This document shows positions 1-8,296 of a stretch of DNA of 42,065 nt, piece by piece; positions within the stretch are counted from its first letter, which is position 1, and each line of letters starts with the position of its first letter. This stretch comes from Pseudomonadota bacterium. GTDB taxonomy: Bacteria; Pseudomonadota; Alphaproteobacteria; Caulobacterales; Caulobacteraceae. A program made the translations under genes and the position numbers. The notes under the pieces were generated by a model, which was not told the origin of the DNA, ran no database searches, and saw nothing but the letters and a program-made list of their open reading frames with translations. Location of the stretch: contig JAFAEC010000161.1 of the NCBI GenBank assembly GCA_023424215.1, positions 1 to 42,065 on the forward strand, given 5' to 3'.

Positions 1-1357
1 GATTGGTCTGGAAGGCGATCTCGTCGATCACCCCGATGATCTGGCTGATCTGTTGCGCCGACTGCTCGATGGCGCTCATCGCCGCGACCGCGTCGCGCAC
101 CACCACGCCCGAGGTCTCGGCGTCGCCCCGCGCCGCCTGGACCACGTCGGAGGCCTGACGCGCGCCCGAGGCCGTCCGGTTCACCGTGGCGGTGATCTCG
201 TCCAGCGCCGCCGCGGTCTCCTCCAGGCTGGCCGCCTGCTGCTCGGTGCGACGCGACAGGTCGTCCGCCGCGTGGCTGATCTCGCCCGAACCCGAGCGGA
301 TGGCCGCCACATTGTGGACCACCACCGACACCGCCTGCTGCAGCTGGCCGATCGCAGAGTTGAAGTCCGCCTTCAGCTGCTCGGCGCGCGCCGGCACCGC
401 CGCATGCATGCGGTGGGTCAGGTCGCCCTCGGCCATAGCCGACAGGCCGCGAGCCAAGGCTTCGACCGTGATCCGGTCCTCCTCGGCCACGCGCGCCTTC
501 TCCGCTTCGGCGGCGGCGCGATCGCGTTCGTTGGCCTCGCGGGCGGCGACGGCCTCGGCCTCGACCCGCGCCTTTTCGATGGCCGCATCGCGGAAGGCGA
601 GGACCGCCACGCCCATGGAACCGAACTCGTCCTTGCGCTGGGCCTCGGCGACCTCGATCGAGGTGTCTCCGGCGCGCAGGCGGTTCATGTGGCCGACCAG
701 CCGGCTGATCGGCCCGGCGAGGCCGCGGGTCAGCAGCCAGCCGACGGCTGCGGCGAGCAGCGCGGCCAGCCCGATGCCGGCGATCAGGGTCCAGCGGGCG
801 GTGTTCGCCGCCGCCGCCTGGGCGGCGCGGACCCGATCACGCTCCAGGTTCAGCGCTTCGTTGATCTTCTCGATCGAAGCCTCGACCGGCTCGATCATGC
901 GGTCCGCCGACCCGCTGCGTCCGACCATGGCGACGGCGCTGGGATGGGTGGCCGGGTCGCGGGCGAGCTCCGCACCCTGGACGATGACGTGCTCGAACCA
1001 GGCCTCGGCCGACTGGTCGAGGGCGTCGATTTCGCCGGCCAGATCCGGTCCGGCGTTTTCGCGCATCGTGGCGACGAAGGTGCTGAACCGCTCCCGGTGC
1101 GCAGTGGCGCGCTCCACGTAATACTCGTCGCCGGACAGCAGGAAGCCCCGGAAGCTGCCTTCCTGGCGAGACAGGTAGAACTCCGCCGAGCCGGTGGCCC
1201 GGGTCATCTCGTTGAGGACGGCGCGGTCGGCGCTCGCGCGGTCGATCGACGCGAGCTGGAGGAAGATCACGCCGCCCATGCCCATGATGGCGAGGAGGAC
1301 GGCGGCGAAGGCCAGCATCAGCTTGCGGCCGACGGGCAGGTTGTTGAGCACGGTCAC
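1..1357 (-). CDS. Methyl-accepting chemotaxis protein (partial, C-terminus off the window)
   Basis: Inner-membrane chemoreceptor that would signal to CheA/CheW. About 452 residues are visible and the gene runs off the left edge. In order I see an N-terminal membrane segment (about residues 12-33), a periplasmic helical sensor region of about 150 residues that looks CHASE3/four-helix-like, and a second membrane segment (about 184-205). A HAMP region, a long Ala/Glu-rich coiled coil and the signalling domain follow. The window ends at DEIAFQTN, just before the conserved hairpin tip. I chose the GTG at 1357 because GAGG lies 5 nt upstream; an in-frame GTG at 1351 is possible. It begins 23 nt after the TorF-like porin gene on the same strand, so the two probably share a transcript. 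The ligand cannot be told from sequence. Confidence 0.93.
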   Translation of the reverse strand, partial: MTVLNNLPVGRKLMLAFAAVLLAIMGMGGVIFLQLASIDRASADRAVLNEMTRATGSAEFYLSRQEGSFRGFLLSGDEYYVERATAHRERFSTFVATMRENAGPDLAGEIDALDQSAEAWFEHVIVQGAELARDPATHPSAVAMVGRSGSADRMIEPVEASIEKINEALNLERDRVRAAQAAAANTARWTLIAGIGLAALLAAAVGWLLTRGLAGPISRLVGHMNRLRAGDTSIEVAEAQRKDEFGSMGVAVLAFRDAAIEKARVEAEAVAAREANERDRAAAEAEKARVAEEDRITVEALARGLSAMAEGDLTHRMHAAVPARAEQLKADFNSAIGQLQQAVSVVVHNVAAIRSGSGEISHAADDLSRRTEQQAASLEETAAALDEITATVNRTASGARQASDVVQAARGDAETSGVVVRDAVAAMSAIEQSAQQISQIIGVIDEIAFQTN

Positions 1358-1380
1358 GGGAGCCTCGATCTTTCTCGGGG

Positions 1381-2097
1381 TCAGAAGGCGTAGGTCAGGG
1401 CGCCGACGAGACGGCCCTCGTAGCGGTCGCCCAGCTCGTGCTGGTCGGTGTCGTACCAGCGGAGGTCGGCGGCGAGCTGGCGGGTCAGCTTGTGTTTCAC
1501 GCCGACGTTCCAGGCCGTGTATTCGGCGCTGGTGTCGCTGATCCGTTCGCCGACGGCGACGGAGGCGCGGGTCCGGGCGCCGAGGGCGTAGCTGCCCTGG
1601 GCCTCGACCCACCAGGCGTCTTCCATCGAGCCCGAGCCGTCGGGGGTGTAGTTGACCCGCAGCCGCACGCCGGCCGGGCCGACGTCGCGCGAAATATCGG
1701 CCTGGTACTCCATGAAGCGGTTGTCGTAGCCGGCCACCGTGCCGGTGAAGACCTTGTGCATGGCCGAGAAGTCGAACTCGAAGCCGCCGAACTCGGGCGC
1801 ATAGCCGACGGTGGTCACCAGCTCGCCGTCGGCGCCGCCGCCGAGCTCTACGGTCGATCCGCTGAACTCGCCGTAGAAAGCCCCAAGGCTGGCGCCGACG
1901 GCGCCGGAGATGCTGGGATCGCCGCCGCTCTTGCCGAGACCCTTGGCGACGTTCTCGGTGGCGACGCCGACCTCCCAGCTCAGGTCAGGCTCGGCGGCGT
2001 GGGCGGAGCTGGCGAACGCGAGGGCGGCGAGAGGCGCCAGGGCGACGGACGCGATCCGCGTTCTGAGGATCGCATGGGGGAGCTGGAGGCAGGACAT
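1381..2097 (-). CDS. TorF-family putative outer-membrane porin
   Basis: Small outer-membrane beta-barrel protein of the TorF/Gcw_chp putative porin family, 238 residues. The N-terminus is a clear Sec signal peptide (about residues 1-34, hydrophobic core ALAPLAALAFASS, cleavage after AHA). The mature part starts AEPDLSWEVGVATENVAKG, the usual opening of this family. Alternating beta-strand sequence follows, ending in the terminal aromatic (LTYAF) needed for barrel insertion. I chose ATG 2097 rather than an upstream ATG at 2214 because it places the signal peptide at the N-terminus and has AAGGG a few nt upstream. It is divergent from the sensor kinase/regulator pair and followed at 23 nt by a chemoreceptor. 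A palindrome at 2160-2179 lies in its promoter. The transported solute is unknown. Confidence 0.85.
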   Translation of the reverse strand: MSCLQLPHAILRTRIASVALAPLAALAFASSAHAAEPDLSWEVGVATENVAKGLGKSGGDPSISGAVGASLGAFYGEFSGSTVELGGGADGELVTTVGYAPEFGGFEFDFSAMHKVFTGTVAGYDNRFMEYQADISRDVGPAGVRLRVNYTPDGSGSMEDAWWVEAQGSYALGARTRASVAVGERISDTSAEYTAWNVGVKHKLTRQLAADLRWYDTDQHELGDRYEGRLVGALTYAF

Positions 2098-2136
2098 TCT
2101 TTTCCCTTGGATGGTGGCCTCATCCTCGGGAGGACA

Positions 2137-2142
2137 AGAATA
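2137..2142 (-). promoter_or_regulatory. Candidate -10 element of the TorF-like porin promoter
   Basis: On the minus strand this reads TATTCT (5 of 6 matches to TATAAT). A start point about 7 nt downstream would put the centre of the 2160-2179 palindrome near -40, the usual place for an activator that overlaps the -35 region. No good -35 hexamer is visible, as expected for an activator-dependent promoter. This is inference from spacing only. Confidence 0.3.
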
Positions 2143-2159
2143 TCGTTGGTAAACCGGGA

Positions 2160-2179
2160 CATACGTAGAAATGCGTATG
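2160..2179. promoter_or_regulatory. 20-bp palindrome, candidate FixJ-type operator
   Basis: Arms CATACGTA and TGCGTATG flank a 4-nt centre (GAAA), with one mismatched position (T opposite G) in 8 pairs. The left half contains TACGTAG, which resembles the core reported for FixJ-type regulators. It lies between the leftward porin/MCP genes and the rightward kinase/FixJ-type regulator pair. It is about 70 nt upstream of the porin start and 130 nt upstream of the likely kinase start. Confidence 0.5.
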
Positions 2180-2310
2180 CCGGTCGCCCGAGCCCGCTGC
2201 GGCTCGCGTTTCACGGCACGGGTAATTGCTGATATGCGCGGAGAATGATCCGGGGCCGGGCGAGTCGGCGCCGCGGGCCGTCCGGATGGCGCACAGGATG
2301 CTGGCGTAGA

Positions 2311-3768
2311 GTGAGTACCGCCATACCCCGATTGATCACCGCCATGGTGGATCAGTCCTACCGGGGCTGGCGCGGCTACGGTCTGGCGGTGATTTCCGTG
2401 GGTGCCTGCGTCGCCTTGCGCAGCGCGCTCGAACCGTTCGGGCAGTTCTACTACCTGCCGATGGTGCCCGCCGCCGTGGTCACGGCGCTGCTCTCCCGCC
2501 CGGGCCCCACGGGCCTGGCGATCGCCCTGTCCATCGCGGTGAACGTCTCTCTCGTGCCGCGCGAGGGGCTGACCGACACGGTCGTCAACGCCACCCTCTT
2601 CCTCGCGGTCAGCTGGCTCCTCGCCGAGCTCTGCTGGGCCCAGCGGCGGATCCAGCGCCGGGCCGGCGCCCTCGCCCGCACCCTGGCCGGCCGCAACGCC
2701 GTGCTGGACACGGTGCTGGCCGCGGTGCCCGTCGTCATTCTGGACCGCGCCGGGCGGGTCCGCCGCCTGACCCCCGCCGCCGCGGTCCTGTTCGGCGTGA
2801 CCAACGAGGCCGCCGCCGGGTCGCCCTTCTCGCAGCTGATCGACGACTTCGACCTGCGCGAGCTGGAGACGGATGGGGCCGACTGCTTGGCCGGAACGGA
2901 CGCGCGCGAGTGGCGCGGCCGGCGGCCCGACGGGCGCCCGCTCCTGCTGAACCTCCAGGTCGGCCTGACGGCGAAGCCCGCCGGCGGCGACGACTACGCT
3001 GCTGTCTGCCTGACCGACGTCACCCAGACCCGTGCCGCGACCACGCGCGCGCTCGAGCTCGACGCCCAGCTGAACCGTGTCTGGCGCCTCAATTCACTCG
3101 GCCAGATGGCCGCCACCATTGCTCACGAACTCAACCAGCCGCTGAGCGCCGCCGCCTCCTACATGCACGCCAGCCAGCGCGACATCGAGCGCGCCGGCCC
3201 GCTCGGCGAAAGCGCCGGCCGCACCCTCGATCTCGCCAAGGCCCAGGTCCTGCGGGCGGGCGGGATCATCCGGCGGATGCGCGATTTGCTCGCGACCGGC
3301 TCGGCGGCGCTCGAGGTCCAGCGGGTCTCCTCGATGATCGAGGATCTCCGCCCGGCGCTCCGCCTGCTGGGCCGCGACGCGGGGATCGAGGTGGCGATCG
3401 ACGTCGACGACCGCGCCGACGCGGTGCTGGCCGAACGCATCCAGTTCCAGCAGGCGATCATCAACCTGGTGCGAAACGCCATCGAGGCCGCCACGCCCAT
3501 GCCCGAGCCTGTGGTGGTGATCAGGGGTCGGCGGACCAGCGAGGGCTACGAAGTCTCGGTCGAGGACAACGGCCCCGGCATCCCGGCCAACGACATTGAA
3601 TCGGTGCTCAGGCCGATGATGACCAGCAAGGCCAATGGCATGGGACTGGGGCTCTCGGTGACCCGGACGATCGTCGAGGGACATGGCGGCGCGCTGCGTG
3701 TCGACCGCAGCGCCCTGGGCGGCGCGGCGTTCCTGATCCGGCTGCCGCAGGAGGAGCGGGCGGCATGA
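2311..3768 (+). CDS. Membrane-bound PAS sensor histidine kinase, FixL-like transmitter
   Basis: Sensor kinase paired with the FixJ-type regulator that follows. Residues about 18-105 form a compact multi-pass membrane region resembling the DUF4118 sensor module (LPMVPAAVVTALLSRPGP). A PAS-like domain follows (about 130-245), then a HisKA domain with phospho-acceptor His272 in AHELNQPLSAAASYMHASQ. The ATPase domain has an N box (NLVRNAIEA), G1 (VEDNGPGIP) and G2 (GMGLGLSVT). The transmitter closely resembles FixL. The PAS region contains no histidine, so the haem-based oxygen sensing of true FixL is unlikely. Start choice: GTG 2311 has AGGA 11 nt upstream. ATG 2245 has GGAG only 1 nt away, and ATG 2344 has no Shine-Dalgarno but is possible. 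The stop overlaps the regulator start as ATGA. Confidence 0.88.
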   Translation: MSTAIPRLITAMVDQSYRGWRGYGLAVISVGACVALRSALEPFGQFYYLPMVPAAVVTALLSRPGPTGLAIALSIAVNVSLVPREGLTDTVVNATLFLAVSWLLAELCWAQRRIQRRAGALARTLAGRNAVLDTVLAAVPVVILDRAGRVRRLTPAAAVLFGVTNEAAAGSPFSQLIDDFDLRELETDGADCLAGTDAREWRGRRPDGRPLLLNLQVGLTAKPAGGDDYAAVCLTDVTQTRAATTRALELDAQLNRVWRLNSLGQMAATIAHELNQPLSAAASYMHASQRDIERAGPLGESAGRTLDLAKAQVLRAGGIIRRMRDLLATGSAALEVQRVSSMIEDLRPALRLLGRDAGIEVAIDVDDRADAVLAERIQFQQAIINLVRNAIEAATPMPEPVVVIRGRRTSEGYEVSVEDNGPGIPANDIESVLRPMMTSKANGMGLGLSVTRTIVEGHGGALRVDRSALGGAAFLIRLPQEERAA

Positions 3769-4379
3769 TCTCCAGCGCCTCCGTGTTCGTCATTGACGAC
3801 GATCCCGCGGTGCGGGACTCGCTCGTCGTCGTACTTCGCAGCGAAGGCATACGCGCGCGCGGCTTCGCCAGCGGAACCGAATTCTTCGACCATCTGCCGG
3901 AGGATCGGCTGGCCTGCGTGATCACCGACGTGCGCATGCCCGGCATGGACGGCTCGGAGGTCGTCAGCCGGCTCTCCGCCCTGCAGGACCGGGAATGGCC
4001 GATGATCGTCATCACCGGTCACGCCGATGTGCCGACCGCCGTCCAGATGATGAAATCGGGCATCGTCGACTTCATCGAGAAGCCGGTCGATCCGGCCCGT
4101 CTGGTCGAGACCGTGAAGGGCGTGCTCGGAGGCATCGGCAAGCTCTCCGTCCAGCGCGAGCAGCGCCGGGCCGCCGCCACCCGCCTCAAGGCGCTGACGC
4201 CTCGCGAACGGCAGGTGTTCGACGCCCTGGTCGAGGGTCTGTCGAACAAGGAAATCGCCCGCCATCTCGACATCAGCCCGCGGACGGTCGAGATCTTCCG
4301 CGCCCGGGTGATGGACAAGATGGCCGCCGAGAGCCTTTCCGCCCTGGTTCGCATGGCCCTCACCCTCGCCGCCGACTGA
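3765..4379 (+). CDS. FixJ-type two-component response regulator
   Basis: Cytoplasmic DNA-binding response regulator of 204 residues, normal for FixJ-type proteins. The receiver (about residues 1-120) has the acidic pocket FVIDDDPAVRD, phospho-acceptor Asp55 in ITDVRMPGMDG, the ITGHAD switch residue and Lys106 in EKPVDP. The C-terminal LuxR-type helix-turn-helix (about 140-200) reads LTPRERQVFDALVEGLSNKE followed by IARHLDISPRTVE. The start overlaps the kinase stop by 4 nt, which argues for cognate partners made in fixed ratio. Its likely target is the palindrome at 2160-2179, controlling the divergent porin and chemoreceptor genes; that is inference. It could also be called a StyR/TodT-like regulator, since those belong to the same family. 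Confidence 0.92.
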   Translation: MISSASVFVIDDDPAVRDSLVVVLRSEGIRARGFASGTEFFDHLPEDRLACVITDVRMPGMDGSEVVSRLSALQDREWPMIVITGHADVPTAVQMMKSGIVDFIEKPVDPARLVETVKGVLGGIGKLSVQREQRRAAATRLKALTPRERQVFDALVEGLSNKEIARHLDISPRTVEIFRARVMDKMAAESLSALVRMALTLAAD

Positions 4380-4446
4380 GCCGGCAGGCCCGGCGGCTCC
4401 GCGCGGACGGAGACGCGCCGGTTCCGGCCCCCGTCGACCCGCCGGG

Positions 4447-4704
4447 TCAGAACGCGGCGGACACCCGCACGCCGAACTGGTGGGTCTCCAGCTTGTCGCC
4501 GAACTGACCGGTGTAGCCCAGGCGCGCGCTGATGCCCGCGCCCTCGCCGAGTAGCTCGACGCCCAGCTCCGTCTCCCACACTGTCTCGTCCAGCGGCTGG
4601 GTGGTCGTGAACGGATCGGCCAGGGTTCCGGCCGCCTCGAAGCGGGTCTCGAGCCCCGGCTTCTCGCCGTCCAGAACGTGGCTGACGCTCGTCTTCGGCG
4701 AACG
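4447..4704 (-). pseudogene. Remnant of an autotransporter beta-barrel C-terminus
   Basis: About 84 in-frame codons read like the last strands of an autotransporter barrel: a segment with GLETRFEAAG, then ETELGVELLGEG, then ARLGYTGQFGD, ending HQFGVRVSAAF and a TGA. The pattern of acidic turn, GYTGQFGD and final aromatic is typical of that domain. No ATG, GTG or TTG start with a ribosome-binding site lies in frame. The frame runs back into the terminator and stop of the TonB-dependent receptor, so the passenger and most of the barrel are gone. It sits between the FixJ-type gene and the receptor gene. The rest of the 4380-4758 interval holds only the terminator. I read it as a decayed gene; a short expressed fragment is unlikely. 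Confidence 0.5.
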
Positions 4705-4733
4705 AAAAAGGGGCGGCCCGGGTGGGCCGCCCC
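4705..4733 (-). terminator. Rho-independent terminator of the TonB-dependent receptor gene
   Basis: On the minus strand GGGGCGGCCC and GGGCCGCCCC form a perfect 10-bp stem with a 4-nt loop (ACCC), followed directly by TTTTT. It lies 25 nt after the receptor stop codon. Confidence 0.9.
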
Positions 4734-4758
4734 TCTCGTCTCTCGCGGGCTTCCGACC

Positions 4759-7700
4759 TTAGTAGGGACGGAAGTTCAGGCCGATGAAGAAGCGACGGCC
4801 GTAGGGATCGAAGTTCGAGTAGAGCGTCGTTCCGAGGAACTCCGGCTGCTCGGCGTCGAAGGCGTTCACCACGCCGGCGCGCAGGGACAGGTCGTCCCGA
4901 ACGTTCCAGCGCACGGTGAAGTCGTGACGCGTGAAGTTGCCGGTGTCGTACTCCTCGAACGGCCGCTGGTCGGAGTTGGCCACCGCATCGCGGATCCGCA
5001 GGGCGTCCTGGGCGGTCTGCCAGTCAGCGGTCCAGTTCACGCTCCAGATCTCGTTCGGCGACCAGGTCAGCGACGAGGTCATGCGAACCCGCGGATAGAA
5101 CAGGTTGCTCGACAGTTCGTCGAAGTCGGCCGGATCGTCGGCGTTCAGGAACTCCTTCTGCTCGATCAGCCACAGGCCGCCCAGCGAGTAGTCGATCTGG
5201 CCCCAGTTGCGGCCGATGACTTCCTCGAGGTCCATGCGGTAGCGGGCCGTGAAGTCCAGACCGCGGGTCTCCAGCTTGGCGTAGTTGACCGAGCCTTCGA
5301 TGAAGCCGCCGATCGGATCGCCCACCGGCGCGCCAATGCCGAACGGGATGTCCGGATTGTTGCGGAAGATGGTGGCGCAGGCCGCCGTGTTCAGCGAATC
5401 GCCGCTGACGCAGTTGTTCGCCGCCGTCTGGGCCGACACCGCCGCGATGACGTTGTCGATCTGGATCTCGTAGTAGTCCAGAACCAGCGAGAAGTTCGGC
5501 ATGAACCGCGGCTCGATCACCGTCGAGAAGGTGAAGCTGTCCGACTCCTCGGGGGCGAGGAACGGATTGCCGCCGCTGACGCCCGCAACGCCGGAGGTGT
5601 AGACCGGGTTGTAGTCGTCGGCGTTGGTCGCCGTGGCCCCCGCGAAGTCGAAGGTCAGGCCCTGGTCAGCGGCGAGCGCCGAGCAGTTGGCGATACGGTT
5701 CTCGCGGGTCTCGGCGTCCTGGGCGGCGATCACCAGCGTGGCGCAGGGATCGGTGATGTTGTTCAGGAACGTCTGGGCGTAGGGCGAGAAGTTCTCCGCC
5801 AGGTCAGGCACCCGGACCGAGCTGTTGAAGCTGGTCTTGAAGGCGATGTCCTGGATCGGACGATACACGAGGTTGACCCCGTAGACGTCCACGTCGCCCA
5901 CCGTCGAATAGTCGGCGTAGCGGTAGGAGCCGCTCAGCTCGGCGTATTCGCCCAGCCAGGTGTCGCGGAACAGCGGCACCGACAGTTCGCCGAAGAATTC
6001 CTCGCTGGTGTACTCGACGAACGGGAAGTCCGCGCCCGTGTTGAGGAACAGCAGCGGACGGCCCGCGGTGTCGCGGTCGCGGCCGGTGCCTTCGGTTCCC
6101 TCACGACGGTATTCCGCGCCCAGGGCCAGGCCGATCGGGCCGGCGCCCCAGAAGTCCCACAGCTCGCCGGAGATCGAGGCGATCGCCTGCTCCTGCTCGT
6201 TGCGTTCCGTCACCGCGATCGCGGCGTCGATGTACTCCAGGGCCTCGGCGCTCTGGTTGCCCATGCCGAAGACGTTGAGCGGCGTGCACTCGTCGATCGA
6301 ACGACGACCGTAGGCCGAGTCGCGCAGGTTGCCGCCGACATAGGTGTCGAAGGCGGCGTCCGGGGCGCCCTGGGCGTCGAGCAGGCGGGCGCGGCAGACG
6401 ATCTCGCCCGGCGTGCCATTGACGACGCCGGCGGTGTCCACGACGGCGTCGGCGGCCAGCGCGAAGCGCAGGCTGTCGGTGCCGCGTTCGCGGTTCTCGA
6501 CCTCGACCTCACCGTAGGTGTAGCCGATGTCCCAGTCGATGTTGCGGACGAAGCCGATGCCGTCGAGCGAGCCGCGGAAGCCGCCCACGAAGCGCATCAG
6601 TTCGCGCGTGTTGTCTTGGGTGCGGTCCGGCCCGAACATGCTGTGGCGTGCGTTCTGGAGCAGGATCGGAGCCAGGGCGGCGCCCGGCGCGTCAGCCGTC
6701 GGCTGGGCGTACGGCGTCACCAGGTTGGTGCGGATCGCGTCCTTGACGTTCTGCGGCAGGAAGGCGTTGTCGCTCCAGCGCAGGTCGAAGTTGGCGACGC
6801 TGTAGATCGGGTTGACCGATCCGGCTCCGTACGAGTTCACCAGGTCGATGTCGTAGAAGGTCGGCTGCGACAGGTCGAAGGTGTCTTCGGTGATGTACTT
6901 GGCTTCGGCGTAGAACTCGACGCTGTCGGTCACGTCGAAGGTCATGCCGGTCTGGTAGCGCTGCGACTCGGAGTGCGGCACGCGCGAGCCGGTGCTGAAG
7001 TCGGCCGGGTTCACCCCGTCGCCGCCGTAGTTGTACGGACGGTTGATGCCGGTCTCGCCGAGACGCTCGCCGAAGTTCGCGAGGCGCGCGGTCGGGCCGT
7101 CGTACCAGTAGGTCAGGCCCGGCTGAACGCCGAAGCAGTTCGAGCTGTAGGTGAAGCCGGCGGCCGTGCCCGACGAGCCGAAGCAGTTGGCGTACGGGAC
7201 GTCAGGATCGTTCAGCGGGCTCGGGCGCGAGACGTTGGCCAGGGTCGTCTGACCCCAGCGCGGACGGTCGATCCGGTTCACCCCGGTGTAGGTCAGGGCG
7301 TCGAAGATGCCGTCGCTGCGCGACGTGGTCGGGTCGGCGTCGGTGCCGATGCGGACCGGCGCGTTGCGCAGCCAGTCGATGTCCAGCGAGGTGACCTCGT
7401 CGACTTCCTCGTACTCGCCGTGGACGTAGACGTTCAGGCGGTCGTCCAGCAGGTTGGCGCCGGCCAGGGCCGAGATACGCTTGTTGGCTTCGCCGTCCTG
7501 GTTGATCATGCCGTAGTTGGCGTCGATCTCGAGACCTTCGAAGTTGCGGCGCAGCACGAAGTTGAGCACGCCCGAGACGGCATCGGCGCCGTAGACCGAC
7601 GAGGCGCCGCCGGTGACGATCTCGATGTTCTCGATGAGCAGACGCGGGATGGTGTCGACGTCGACGGCCAGCGAGCCGCCCGAGGAGCCCACGTGGCGAC

Positions 7701-8085
7701 GGCCGTCGACGAGGGTCAGGGTGCGGTTGGAGCCCAGCGAGCGCAGGTTCGGCAGCGACAGACCGCCGTCGCCCAGGCCCGAGCCCGTGGTGTCGGACGG
7801 AACGACCGAGTTCGACAGCGCCGGGATGGTCGCCAGATAATCGATGACGGTGGTCTGGCCGGTGGCCAGCAGGTCCTCGCGCTCGACCTGGATCAGCGGG
7901 GTCGGCGAATTGGTCGGGTCGCGACGGATCCGCGAGCCGGTGACGACGATCTCGCCGAGTTCAGAAGCGTCGTCCTGGACGACGGGCGCGGACGCTTCCT
8001 GCGCCAGCGCCGGGGACGTCAGCGACGCCAGGCCGGCAAGCACGCTGGTGGCGAGCAGGCCCACGCGAATATTTCTTCGGGTCAT
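4759..8085 (-). CDS. TonB-dependent outer-membrane receptor
   Basis: Large TonB-dependent receptor of 1108 residues that would import a substrate across the outer membrane using TonB/ExbBD energy. It has a signal peptide (about residues 1-28, GLLATSVLAGLASLTSPALA). A TonB-box-like GEIVVTGSRI is followed by the plug domain, with LVDGRRHVGSS and IEIVTGGASSVYGADAVSGV. The long beta-barrel ends in FFIGLNFRPY with a terminal aromatic. ATG 8085 has GGAG 7 nt upstream and begins the signal peptide; an earlier in-frame ATG at 8169 would add a non-signal N-terminus. A strong terminator follows at 4705-4733. A MarR-type regulator sits directly upstream on the same strand with a palindrome between, suggesting inducible control. 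The substrate is unknown; the size and the M16 peptidase and amidohydrolase genes further on hint at peptides or complex organics, which is weak evidence. Confidence 0.95.
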   Translation of the reverse strand: MTRRNIRVGLLATSVLAGLASLTSPALAQEASAPVVQDDASELGEIVVTGSRIRRDPTNSPTPLIQVEREDLLATGQTTVIDYLATIPALSNSVVPSDTTGSGLGDGGLSLPNLRSLGSNRTLTLVDGRRHVGSSGGSLAVDVDTIPRLLIENIEIVTGGASSVYGADAVSGVLNFVLRRNFEGLEIDANYGMINQDGEANKRISALAGANLLDDRLNVYVHGEYEEVDEVTSLDIDWLRNAPVRIGTDADPTTSRSDGIFDALTYTGVNRIDRPRWGQTTLANVSRPSPLNDPDVPYANCFGSSGTAAGFTYSSNCFGVQPGLTYWYDGPTARLANFGERLGETGINRPYNYGGDGVNPADFSTGSRVPHSESQRYQTGMTFDVTDSVEFYAEAKYITEDTFDLSQPTFYDIDLVNSYGAGSVNPIYSVANFDLRWSDNAFLPQNVKDAIRTNLVTPYAQPTADAPGAALAPILLQNARHSMFGPDRTQDNTRELMRFVGGFRGSLDGIGFVRNIDWDIGYTYGEVEVENRERGTDSLRFALAADAVVDTAGVVNGTPGEIVCRARLLDAQGAPDAAFDTYVGGNLRDSAYGRRSIDECTPLNVFGMGNQSAEALEYIDAAIAVTERNEQEQAIASISGELWDFWGAGPIGLALGAEYRREGTEGTGRDRDTAGRPLLFLNTGADFPFVEYTSEEFFGELSVPLFRDTWLGEYAELSGSYRYADYSTVGDVDVYGVNLVYRPIQDIAFKTSFNSSVRVPDLAENFSPYAQTFLNNITDPCATLVIAAQDAETRENRIANCSALAADQGLTFDFAGATATNADDYNPVYTSGVAGVSGGNPFLAPEESDSFTFSTVIEPRFMPNFSLVLDYYEIQIDNVIAAVSAQTAANNCVSGDSLNTAACATIFRNNPDIPFGIGAPVGDPIGGFIEGSVNYAKLETRGLDFTARYRMDLEEVIGRNWGQIDYSLGGLWLIEQKEFLNADDPADFDELSSNLFYPRVRMTSSLTWSPNEIWSVNWTADWQTAQDALRIRDAVANSDQRPFEEYDTGNFTRHDFTVRWNVRDDLSLRAGVVNAFDAEQPEFLGTTLYSNFDPYGRRFFIGLNFRPY

Positions 8086-8217
8086 CAGTAATCTCCAACA
8101 CACATCCGACGCCGCCCGGCGAACCTTGGTCGCCAGCCGCCGCCACGCTCCACATGGAGGGATGCTCATGCGGCGCGGACCATAGAACCCGTCGGTCGCA
8201 GATTAGTAGTGCTGATG

Positions 8218-8238
8218 GCACAAAACTGCCGCACAAAA
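8218..8238. repeat. Direct repeat of GCACAAAA upstream of the receptor gene
   Basis: Two perfect 8-bp copies (8218-8225 and 8231-8238) are separated by CTGCC, a period of 13 bp. They lie about 135-150 nt upstream of the receptor start and downstream of the MarR palindrome, in the only AT-richer part of this intergenic region. They may be part of the promoter or an activator site; no function is shown. Confidence 0.4.
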
Positions 8239-8271
8239 GTCCCGGCGTGTTCCAATCGCCACAATTTACTT

Positions 8272-8289
8272 GTTTGCAGAAATGCAAAC
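8272..8289. promoter_or_regulatory. Perfect 18-bp palindrome, candidate MarR operator
   Basis: GTTTGCA and TGCAAAC form perfect 7-bp arms around GAAA. The TTGC/GCAA half-site pair is typical of MarR-family operators. It lies 7 nt after the stop codon of the adjacent MarR gene and 187 nt upstream of the receptor start. No T-tract follows on either strand, so it is not an ordinary terminator. Confidence 0.55.
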
Positions 8290-8296
8290 GAGCGAT

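Noticed and set aside
53..1393. Plus-strand open frames over the chemoreceptor
   Set aside because: Arg-rich antisense frames; the minus strand gives an unmistakable MCP.
4678..8091. A very long open frame on the plus strand opposite the TonB-dependent receptor
   Set aside because: Its translation is Val/Arg/Gly/Asp-rich with no domain pattern; it arises from GC-rich codons of the receptor on the other strand.
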